From: Brachycybe producta
Taxonomy: Eukaryota; Arthropoda; Diplopoda; Playtdesmida; Andrognathidae
Length of the DNA stretch: 64,000 nucleotides
Reading direction: 5' to 3'
NCBI GenBank assembly: GCA_036925085.1
Contig: JAUPFP010000069.1
Span: forward strand, 496,001-560,000
Shown: positions 37,901 through 46,098 of the stretch, in pieces
Layout: the number at the start of each line of letters is the position of its first letter
Numbering within the stretch: position 1 is the stretch's first letter
The notes under the pieces: generated by a model
What the model was told of the DNA's origin: nothing
What the model saw: only the letters and a program-made list of their open reading frames with translations
Databases searched by the model: none
Program-made: the position numbers and the translations under genes

Positions 37901-40504
37901 CACAGAATGACAAGAGTTTAAATAAACTGTTTGTAACACTGATTAGAAAAACAAAATGTACAAATTTGTTTCAAAATTAACAGGAATTCAAATAAAATGG
38001 CTGAAATTTTTTTTAACCACTTGCGAGATTAGAATTAGATAAGAGAAATATTTGGGTTTTACTGGGTAAATAAGTGGTTCTGCTGGTCGTCAGCGTTCGT
38101 AACTTATTCTCGTCTATGAATTCATCCAAATCGTCTTCGAACCCGTTTCTAAAACGGAAAAAAAAATGAACTATAAATTAGAATCTCGTTGTTGAAATCG
38201 GCATTTTTGACACTGGATGATGATGATTATTGTCACCCGTTGATGTTGGGTTCGTCATCGTGCCAAGAAGTGCTCCTGTCTCTGAACACGAGTCGAGCGG
38301 GATTAATTATCTGCTGTTGTTGTTGTCCGTTTGCGAATCGAGCGACGCGAGAAGCTTCTCGACGAGCTTCCATGAAAGCCTCTTCCTCCAGTTCCAGTTC
38401 TTCTTCTTGTCTCGCGGAACGCTTAATTTTAAAATACGTTTCATTTCAATTGAAGGGAGGAACACAAACAATCCGGAGAAACAGTTTTTAGGGAGGAAAA
38501 TAATTGAAAGTTTGTTAAAAACTAGAATGTCACGTTTATAGTCGGCATTTCACTAGGGACGTTCTCGCTGATCTGTGTACAACTCAAAGAAGGACGTCTG
38601 CGTCAAATGCCGGCTATAAATGCAGCAGAAGAATCAACAAACGGACCAATTTTCGACTCCAAAATGAAGTCGGGCTGTTGCCAAAAGTAACCATTTTGGG
38701 GCCCTTGGGATAAGGACACGTTTGGAACGCAGTTCAAAGACCTTAGTGGACTCAAAGTGGTCGGTTTTGGCGACAAATCCCCGACTTCATTTTGCAGTCG
38801 AAAAGTGGTCCGTGTTTTAAGGGCTTTAAGCACACGAATCACTTTTGAGTGGTCGAGTTCGATTGCAAAATATTGTCGCAGGGCTGTGGTTGCAATGTAT
38901 TACTATGGAAAGACGCTGGACCTTTTCACACGTGCCACAACGCCCACTACATTTTGTTGTCGAACTCGACCACTAAAAGTGGTTCGTGTGCCAATTTCCC
39001 TAATATCAGAAATTATAAATTATTAGTAAGATAAAACGAATTATGCTATTTTGCATTCAAAAAGGCTCGTTAGAGGCTAGAGTTAACTTGAAATTCTTAG
39101 TCAGTTGTATTTTAATTCAAAGAGAACTCTAGCCTCTAACCAGTCACTTGAAAAGCATAATTATTGAGTATCATTTTGAACAAACTTTGAATTTCATTTG
39201 AAAACAAAATTAAACAAATAAATAAAAGAAAAACAAACAACGAAAAAAATAAGATTTTAAACAAAAGTTTTTATTCATTTTTAAAATACAAAAAAAAAAT
39301 ACTTAAAAAAAAAATGAAATAAATAAAAACGAAAATAATAAAAATCAAAAATGAAACAATTAAAAATTCAATGAATTATAAACGTTTAAAAGAAACTAAA
39401 AAAAAAAACATTTTCAAACCTTTTTCCGTTTAAAGGAAAGCATCGAAGAAATACTGAGAAACAGAATTAAGATTAAACATAATAATTATAAAAGATATTT
39501 AAAATTAATAACACATTTAATTGAGTTTTAAGACAGTTAAAGTTTTAACCTGATTGGTTCCTCGTGAGATGGACTCTTTTTGTCATTGTTTCAAATTGGG
39601 GAAAAAATAAAAAACGACATTAAGTTAACTAGGTTTAAATGAGAGATTATTTTAATTTTGAAATATCTCAACTTAACTGTTTCCATGAGACATTCGAACT
39701 GTAAAAAAAAACGAAGAAAGAAACGTAATTAAAACGGTTTTAAAGTGTAAACACTCCTATATAATCCTTCAGGAGAAAGCGAAGCAAGCACTTGAAAGTA
39801 TTTTAGAAACTAGAAGGGTAATGATATCTTTTAAAATAAGCAAACTTTAATTAGAAGATATGTTTTACAGTTTTTTTTTAAATTTTGATCTATGAAAAGT
39901 TTATTTTGAAAGATAACAACATGAAAAAATACCCTTAAGTGATTGAACCATTCTAGTTTCTAAAATACTTTATAGTTTTTCTTCATTTTGCTCTTCTGAA
40001 AGACAATCAAGAATTCTAAAATGAGCTGTTCATATTAAACCAATGTTAAATTAAAAACGATGTCAAAAATAAACAATTTTCATTTTTAACTTACTTCAAC
40101 TAAATTAGTTTGATCGTCGAATTTCGTTGTTCTATTGCTCAGTCTTCTACAACAAAAAAAAAAGACAAAAGATTCAGAAAACAGTTAGTTAGGGACAAAT
40201 TAAAACAAGGTAAAATGACACTTGAACTTCAACTTGTACCCTCTGAACAGGGTGATGACATTCATGCGAGAAGAGCACCCTTGAACCTGAAATGTTTATG
40301 TCGTCTGGAACCTTTGCTTCTCAGATCGAGTGTCTCATTAGAAGGTTCAAGTTGAAGTTCAAGTGCCAGGATTTCCTTCTTTCTTGAATTTGGGCCTTAG
40401 GTACTTAAGTGTCAGATTTGGACATCGTTATTGATGCTAATTGATTGGATTTACCTTCTGAGTAATTGTTGGAATGGACAACATCTTCCAAAACACGATC
40501 CCAT
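34937..40504 (-). CDS. AP1AR: AP-1 complex-associated regulatory protein (AP1AR, gadkin), complete
   Basis: Peripheral membrane adaptor that links AP-1 vesicles of the trans-Golgi/endosomal system to kinesin and Arp2/3. Exons, 5' to 3': 40504-40455, 40146-40095, 39698-39678, 39575-39550, 39453-39420, 38421-38237, 38148-38063, 37530-37357, 35205-34937. All phases match; 897 nt, 298 aa (human about 302). The start MGSCFGRCCPF has Gly2 and Cys4/8/9, fitting the lipid-modified N-terminus of gadkin. Then come FECLMET (human EFENLVES region), a Glu/Arg helix from about residue 62 (RQEEELELEEEAFMEARREA), FEDDLDEFI, and two acidic tryptophan motifs that match the human ones: SLDLEWDEAG (about 192) and NDLEWDDNDF (about 240). 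The C-terminus adds a poly-Gly and a His/Asn-rich stretch. Three of the exons are only 21-34 nt long. The last intron holds a family A element, a transposase relic and a pyrimidine-rich minisatellite. The assignment rests on remembered family similarity across short motifs. Confidence 0.85.
35262..35462. repeat. Family A hairpin element, typical copy
   Basis: GTTAGAAATCGGGGAGAAC on the left, GTTCTTCCCGATTTCTAAC on the right. The core has CTTCTAATTGGTTTGTTGTG, GGTTCGACGTTGAAAAGGGC, TGACGTCA (35369) and CATTTAGAAGTTGCCGGTCG. It lies in the last AP1AR intron. Confidence 0.8.
35483..35673 (-). pseudogene. Possible relic of a Tc1/mariner-type transposase 3' end
   Basis: On the minus strand 35673-35593 reads KLLNWMFADQF then LTDVSNALMKTGEHF and a TGA. 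This resembles the short Gly-X-His/Tyr-Phe ends of mariner-group transposases. About 90 bp further on comes GGCAGTTCTTTTGTGACAC followed by ACTGTATA, the look of a mariner-type terminal repeat. Upstream coding sequence is absent. Identification is tentative. Confidence 0.3.
36510..36963. repeat. Pyrimidine-rich minisatellite, 55-62 bp period, about 7.5 copies
   Basis: Tandem units of CACTTTCCAACCTTTTCCCC, TCACCCCCCTCCCACTTT and a variable (TC)n tract start at 36540, 36598, 36658, 36717, 36777, 36839, 36898 and 36953. Length differences come mainly from the TC run. Three overlapping + strand frames of up to 216 codons stay open only because the unit has no stops. The array lies in the last AP1AR intron, so the transcribed RNA would be purine-rich. 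Confidence 0.95.
37660..37935. repeat. Family C hairpin in AP1AR intron
   Basis: GTGTTTTAGAAACTAGAAGAGTAG and the mirrored ATACCCTTCTAGTTTCTAAAACAC with arms TTTTAAAATGAACTTTTTAT / AAAAAGTTTATTTTGAAATA. Confidence 0.7.
38528..38628. repeat. Short hairpin element in AP1AR intron
   Basis: GTTTATAGTCGGCATTTCAC pairs imperfectly with GTCAAATGCCGGCTATAAATGC; AGGGACGTTC and GGACGTCT lie inside. Immediately downstream, 38640-38990 has further inverted pieces (GAATCACTTTTGAGTGGTCGAG / CTCGACCACTAAAAGTGGTTCG). Confidence 0.55.
39060..39165. repeat. GGTTAGAGGCTAG core palindrome without family B ends
   Basis: GGCTCGTTAGAGGCTAGAGTTAA and AACTCTAGCCTCTAACCAGTCAC pair around a loop of about 35 nt. The same core is found inside family B elements and at 24530 and 50040-50190. 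Confidence 0.65.
39735..40035. repeat. Family C hairpin between AP1AR exons 2 and 3
   Basis: GTTTTAAAGTGTAAACACTCC, ATTTTAGAAACTAGAAGGG and the mirrored ACCATTCTAGTTTCTAAAATACTT. It occupies most of the 396-bp intron between exons at 40095 and 39698. Confidence 0.65.
40210..40375. repeat. Hairpin element in AP1AR intron 1
   Basis: CACTTGAACTTCAACTTGTA near 40220 is mirrored by AGGTTCAAGTTGAAGTTCAAGTG near 40340. The interior shows GGTGATGACATTCATG and AGAGCACCC. No coding support for the overlapping 81-codon frame. Confidence 0.6.
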
Positions 40505-40784
40505 TGCAGCATATATACAATATATAATTACAATAAATATAATAAAAATCTCTTCTTTCAATTGGAAAAAGAGAAGAGAGAAAAAAAATCTAATTCAGTT
40601 TTCAATTTTAAAAAACGCCTTCTTTGACATTGCATTTTTGCATTCATTCATTCATTCATTGACACACACAATTCAAGTGAATGAAATCTTTGAAATCAGC
40701 TGCAGTTTTTTCTCTCTGTTTTCTTTCTCTGGGATTGTGTGTTATCATTGTTTATACATTATAACGAGAGAGAGATAAGTATAC

Positions 40785-41812
40785 ATAGAGGTAGCTCAAC
40801 TGAAAGTAGGAGCTCTTCAATGTGGCCGATAGATGGCGTCACTTCTCGCCTAGAACTAAATCCTTTCTTCAATTGCATCCACGAACGATTCGATGATTAC
40901 AAAAAGTGATTCATTGTTTTTAACTTTTTTTTTATTTAATTAGAAAGTTGAGGGAGAAGTGAAAGGCGTTACATTGAAAAATTACCTCGAATAATCTCCG
41001 CAAAGAGCGCTAGCATCGTTTTTCTATTGAGTCCATAAACCCAATGTTAAAGAAGAAACGTTAGTTTTTAAAATACACAATCGCGGCAATATGTTTATTT
41101 TACATATTTAAAGTTGTCCAATTTTGATGGTTCAAAGTGCAATGTGCAGCTTAAATATATGCTGATCTAGTGATTGAATGACAACAAATTAGTAAGTGCG
41201 GTTCTATTTTGAAATAGTTTTTAAAAATATTGAGTACGCCCAAATAAGAAAAAAACATCCATTAAAAATGCTCGTAAAATATCTAAAAATAATTTTAAAA
41301 AACCACAGTGAAGCCAACACATTGGGGCACGTGCTGAATTTTTTCTGTTTTTTTTTTTAAATTATTTTTACGTATTTTTACGAGCATTTTAATGGATGTT
41401 TTTTTTTTGCTTAAGAGCGCATATGCACTTAATGGAGTTTAACATAAAAGTTAGAAATTCGCATTTTTGAAATAGTTTTTAAAAATAGAACCGCAGTTAC
41501 TACTGTATTTTTTTGTCATATCACTAGATGAACACATATTTAAAGTGCACATTGCACTTTGCACAGTCAAAATTGGACAACTTTAAATATGTAAAATATA
41601 TTGCCACAACTGTGTATTTTAAAAATTAACGCTTCTATGGGCTCAATGGGAAAACGACGCCAGTGCTCTTTGTGGAGATTTTTCAAAGTAATTTTGTAAT
41701 GTAGCCTCTTAAGAGGAGTAAGGAGACCTTGAAGAGAGGCTATATACATTTAAAAGCTCACTCATTCACTACTGTTTTTTTCTCTCTTAACATGGAATTG
41801 AGCTACCTCTAT
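40785..41812. repeat. Family E fold-back element of about 1 kb
   Basis: Termini are ATAGAGGTAGCTCAACTG and GAATTGAGCTACCTCTAT. Most of the interior is one long inverted repeat: GTTGTCCAATTTTGATGG near 41113 against CAAAATTGGACAACTTTAAA near 41569, and CATCCATTAAAAATGCTCG near 41256 against CGAGCATTTTAATGGATG near 41381. The spacer is about 60 bp. Smaller relatives lie at 44195 and 55736. No transposase frame. Confidence 0.8.
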
Positions 41813-42265
41813 TTATAAAATGTACCTTGATTATGAGAATGACGTTAAAATCGTCAAGTTGAAGCGTTTCTATGTAATACTAATGGTATTATGAAAATAA
41901 TTAAAAATAATTTTTGTGCTCGCTTCAGAGGGAAAGGCTGGGGTTAGAATAATTACCGTACTAATTATTAATAAATACTTACAATAAATGTGATAAAAAT
42001 ATATCACATTACTGTTTAAATGACTTTTTTTTATTGATTTTGCATTCACACAACACAGCAAATAATGTGATTTAATTACAAAAAAAGGAATTTTAAAAAA
42101 TTGTAAAAAGAAGAAAAAATAATAAATTAATAATACTGATTTTTTTTTTTTTTTGTTTAAGTGATTTTTTTTTTCAAACGCGGAAAACGATGAAGAAGAA
42201 AAAGATGAAAACCGTGGAAACAATTTTCTTTAGGAAAGAACGGCTTTGTTCGAGGAAAAGGTGAG

Positions 42266-43786
42266 TTACAATTCGATCGAATTCGATCTTCTTCCCATTT
42301 CTTCCGTTTCGTGTTGTCTTTTGTTCGATGATTTGCACGAGTCCAACTTGTTAAGTCGACCTTCGCATAACAAGGAGTAAAGTGACTTAGGATCTTCTTT
42401 GTAAACTTCGTAAACTTCCTTCTCTTCGTCGATCAGTTCTCCGATCAGAAACGAACACGTCGTCTGCAACCTGCAACACTTTTAAAATATAAGACACTCT
42501 CCTCTTGTATCCGAGATATATATCTCTAACTCTTAGGCCGGCTTCACATTGACCACTTTGTGGTGCAACAAAGAGGTTGCAGCTCGTAAACAATCCACAC
42601 GAGGACCACCATTGAAAACAATGACATATGTTGTCAGTGCGAGCCATTGTTATCAGTCCTGGTATATATCACTAACAAACAGGGAGTGGTTGCCACTTTT
42701 GTAGCAGAATTCAACCACTCATCGCCACTGTGAAGCAAAAAACATACTCTTCACTCCCAGCCTTCTTAGTAATCAACAATCGGCTTAAAAACGCTCGCCA
42801 CAAAGATGTTCGTGTGAAGCCGGCTTTTGATCTCACCGTTTTGGCCATTTGCCACCCATCTGCATCATTCCGGCTATGCTCTCGGTTTCGAGTCCAGGTC
42901 CGGACAACCGGTTCAAACCGTTTACTGTTTTGATACCGTACCTATATATAAAGAAATTATTAACCAATTAATACTGACAGTTACTTTTGACCCCAGTTTG
43001 AAATAATTGTAAACATTTCGAATCCGGATTCGCAGAGTTTTTCAACCAGATCGACAACTTCGGATTCTTTGAGTTTTCTACCCGATCGTAACTTTCCTTC
43101 AGCCAATGCGAACGTTTCCGTAAGCTAATAAATACACAATATATGTATAAACACATATTAATCCGTGAATGATCACTGTATGGAGCTATGTATTTTATAC
43201 AGGCATTTAGAAATCGGGAAGAACTACAGTTGGCTCCGCCCTTTTTAAGACGACCGGCAACTTCTAATTGGTTTGTTGTGTGGTTCGACGTTGAAAAGGG
43301 CGGAGCATATGACGTCAGACTACACAACAAACCAATTAGAAGTTGCCTATCCTCATAAAAAGAGCGGAGCCAACATCTGTTTGTCCCGATTTCTAATTGC
43401 CTGCTGTCAAGAGAAATCAGCTGCTGTTTTAATTATCCTAGTGCTATTCTCTCACCTACAATGTTCAGCGTGAAATAAGACGAAGGGTTTGTACAGAGAG
43501 GCTAACAGTTGACTTAGGTCAGTTGATTTTTACCTGAAAAGCTGTTTTCTTTCTTAGATAAAACTCATAATTATATATATACCTGTACTGCAACTGCTTT
43601 GCACGCGTCACACTTTAGGTTGTCCGGCAAGTGGACACTGTTCTCTTCTTCGTCCGTGAGAACGGGTGGAGAAAAGGTCATCTTATGAAGTTCATCTTTT
43701 GAACAGAATGTTGAACGGGTCAAGTGTCCTAAAATGACTAAAAAGTACAATGACAATACAGAAATGACATTTCCGTAGAATTCCAT
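42266..43786 (-). CDS. MZB1: MZB1/pERp1-like ER saposin-fold protein, complete
   Basis: MZB1 is an ER-resident helper of disulphide formation, calcium handling and secretory-protein folding, best known in plasma cells. Exons, 5' to 3': 43786-43583, 43124-42985, 42941-42837, 42470-42266. Phases agree; 217 aa (human 189). The start MEFYGNVISVLSLYFLVILG is a clear signal peptide. LKCDACKAVAVQV matches the family CxxC saposin start. KYGIKTVNGLNRLSGPGL matches the human YGVREVDQVKRLTGPGL block, followed by WPKRLQTTCSFLIGEL and YSLLCEGRLNKLDSC. The Cys spacing fits intramolecular disulphides. It is closer to MZB1 than to canopy proteins, though the two families are related. The C-terminus ends NSIEL, reminiscent of, but weaker than, a KDEL-type retention signal. 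Intron 3 carries a family G element and a family A element lies in intron 1. The ATG was chosen because no upstream in-frame ATG exists. Confidence 0.82.
42536..42828. repeat. Family G TIR element in MZB1-like intron 3
   Basis: GGCCGGCTTCACATTGACCAC and TTCGTGTGAAGCCGGC form the ends. A half-like relative with CGTGTGAAGCAGGCC occurs at 56700-56875. GC-richer than surrounding introns. Confidence 0.6.
43200..43406. repeat. Family A hairpin element, near-canonical copy
   Basis: GGCATTTAGAAATCGGGAAG on the left pairs with TGTCCCGATTTCTAATTGCC. The core carries GGCTCCGCCC, CTTCTAATTGGTTTGTTGTG, TGACGTCA (43310), ACCAATTAGAAGTTGCC and GAGCGGAGCC. It sits between MZB1-like exons 1 and 2. Confidence 0.8.
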
Positions 43787-43984
43787 TATTTCTTTTATCA
43801 AAATCAAAAGTGACAAGAGAGAAACATAATTAGTTGATTAATGATGCCGGTAGATGGCGTTATAATATCAATAGTCTCGATGAAGATAAATTTATAAAAG
43901 TAGTAGAGAAAAAACTAAAAATGAGTAAAGACTAAAGAATCGTCTGCTTTTTGAAGCTAGAAAGGGGACATCGTGCTTAAAATA

Positions 43985-44165
43985 ACATCTCAGCAAAATA
44001 CAGTCGTTTACCCCGCCCTTTTATGAGTGTCAGACCGAATATCAACCAATTACAGATTGAAAAAGGGCGGAACATGTCACGTCAGACCAAATAACAAACC
44101 AATTAGAAGTTACCGTTCCTCATGAAAGGGCGGGGTAAACGACTGTATTTTGCTGTGCTTTTAAA
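43985..44165. repeat. Family A core with a fourth kind of terminus
   Basis: Outer arms AGCAAAATACAGTCGTTTACC and GGTAAACGACTGTATTTTGCT are a perfect match. Inside are CCGCCCTTTTATGAGTGTCAGACC, CCAATTACAGATTGAAAAAGGGCGG, CGTCAGACC and CCAATTAGAAGTTACCG. Confidence 0.8.
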
Positions 44166-44194
44166 TGCCTGGTTTTTTTTTAACCGTATTGTAA

Positions 44195-44292
44195 CTGGAG
44201 CACTAAGTACAGTTTGCGCCCTCTGTTGGCCACACTCAGTTTTGGCACGAAATGCTCCATGGGAAGTTCTAAGTTGAGTTACCTCTATATGT
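44195..44292. repeat. Family E fragment
   Basis: GCGCCCTCTGTTGGCCACAC and AAGTTCTAAGTTGAGTTACCTC match the right side of the copy at 55736-55906; the left terminus is missing. Confidence 0.5.
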
Positions 44293-44604
44293 GTATCTTG
44301 GGTCCAGACTTTTGGGGTGTTTTTTTTTTAAAGTAACGCTAACGCGTAGAGGTTAGAAATTAGCGCAAACGTTACGTCATATTAGAAACTTGAGGCATGT
44401 AAGTTTGCATTTAGCGGTTGCAACAAAATGGTGGCTCCACAGGCAATTAAATTAATGCGCCAGTGGCGCCAGCCTGTATAGACGTAGGAGTGCTAGCCTT
44501 TATTTATAGATATTACGTCATAAAAATATATTTTGCTGTGCCTCCTATAGGAGGCTGTGCGCGTTCCTGCAGGAATTAATCCTTTATATACAGTGATTGA
44601 GATT

Positions 44605-44825
44605 AAGACTTAGGCCTAAATTCAAGAAAGGAAACTATTGTAATTTTTATTTAAATGATGATTTAAAGCTCTGAACAGAGATTCCAACGTATAGAAAACC
44701 ACCTATTTTATTGATGAAACATGTCATTGAAGAAATATTTTTTTTATTGATTGTAAGTTCTTCCGTGAAGAGGATTTTCAATCTCGGAAGTCTCTTTCTT
44801 GAATTTGGGCCTCGTAACCTTGCAT
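44605..44825. repeat. Family H TIR element
   Basis: TTAGGCCTAAATTCAAGAAAGG on the left is mirrored by TTTCTTGAATTTGGGCCTCG on the right. The interior pairs ATGATTTAAAGCTCTGAACAG imperfectly with the far side. A single TTTCTTGAATTTGGGCCTTAG end occurs alone at about 40380. Confidence 0.55.
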
Positions 44826-45039
44826 TATTGTTTTTTTTAGGACGCGAATGAGAACATAGGAAAGAAGTCACATGAGAAACATTCATAAAAAAATGAAAAG
44901 TGACGTGGGTTTTAGTTGGAGTTTTTTTGTCTTAGAGAAGGAAAGGGTTATACAGTATAACAAAGAGAGAGTGAGTGAAAAAAAGGTACAATTAATTGTC
45001 ACAGTTCTTAATTAATTACAAAAGTGAAAAATAGCATTC

Positions 45040-45980
45040 AAAGTTGTTTTTGGTGGAAACTAGAAGAGTCTAAAAAAAAAAAAAAGTTTTCAATGAATGT
45101 CATTTCATAATGAAGATAATCTTGTTTTAAAAAAAGTTATCTTTCATTTTGAAACCACATTTTTAACCAACTTTAGAAAAACAAAAAGTTACAAAAAAAA
45201 AAAAAAAAGGGAGAGAGAGGACATTTTTGTTTTAAAATTAGTATAAAACGTTTATTTTGAAAGATAATGCAAACAAAATCAATTGAGAACGAGAGAAAAA
45301 GTAGAAATTTCTATGTGAAATTTTTAAGTTTTTACTTTTAAAAATGTTCGAATGAACATTTTTAAAAGTAAAAACTTAAAAATTTCACAAAAATTTCACA
45401 AAAATTTCAATAATTTAAAAAAAAAAAAAAAAAAATTATAACGTTTTACTTTTTTGTCGTTTTCGTTGAAAATATTTTCAATTAAATTTCTGCGAAATTG
45501 GAAACAAAAAAAAAATAAAAATACATAAAAATGAAAGCAGTTTACAAAAATAAAGACGGGTTTTTTCTCGAATTAGTATAAAACGTTTATTTTAAAAGAT
45601 AATGCAAACAAATTAATTGAAAATCAGAGAAAAAAATTATAAATTTCGGTATGAAATTTTTAATTTCTAACCGTAAAACGTTCATTCTGAAAAATAAAAT
45701 GTCTTTTATAGAAAATATTAAACGTTTTACCCATTTTTGTCGTTTTTGATTTCCAATTTAATTTCTGAAAAATTTGAAAATGAAAAAAACATAAAAATGA
45801 AAGTAGTTTTCTAATTTTTCAAATGTCTTTTCAAACAAGTTTATTTTGAAAAATAAAGAGAAAAAAAAATACTTTCATTTTGAACGATATATTTAGAAGA
45901 AAAAATCATTTTCATTATATTTTCCTTGACTCTTCTAGTTTTTAACGAACTTTTGAGTTATTGTTTATCTTTTCTTCAGA
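45040..45980. repeat. Degenerate family C-like fold-back region
   Basis: Repeated GTATAAAACGTTTATTTTGAAAGATAATGCAAAC (45241 and 45576) and mirrored arms with CTCTTCTAGTTTTTAACG at the right end. It contains the perfect palindrome at 45315-45388 and ends about 120 bp before the FADD-like start codon. Confidence 0.5.
45315..45388. repeat. Perfect 35-bp-arm palindrome
   Basis: 45315-45349 and 45354-45388 are exact reverse complements with a GAAT loop. Flanks repeat AAAAATTTCAC again at 45390-45410. Confidence 0.9.
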
Positions 45981-46098
45981 AGTTTGAAACTTTTTCTTTC
46001 ATTTTTTTCTTTCTCATAAAAGATACAAACGGAGGATTTTTTTAAAAAGTTAAAGACGATTAATTGTGAATGAAATTTAAGTTTAATTTGAGTTGGAA

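Larger units (their letters stand above)
43787..46098. other. Divergent intergenic interval between MZB1-like and FADD-like genes
   Basis: The two genes are head to head, so both promoters must lie here, but no promoter element could be identified. The sequence is mostly hairpin elements (family A at 43985, an E fragment at 44195, H at 44605) and then an A/T-rich stretch at 45000-46070. That stretch has family C-like arms and a perfect 35-bp palindrome. Confidence 0.5.

Noticed and set aside
41824-41873. Possible upstream exon of AP1AR on the minus strand (ending in a GTACAT donor)
   Set aside because: The MGSCFGRCC start at 40504 gives the expected AP1AR N-terminus; the candidate has no similarity and sits at the edge of the family E element.
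43571-43816. Longer MZB1-like N-terminus starting upstream of 43786
   Set aside because: The upstream codon is TTG and there is no in-frame ATG. Starting at 43786 gives a clean signal peptide.
46093-46098. Start of the FADD-like frame at 46093
   Set aside because: The codon there is TTG; the first ATG is 46099.
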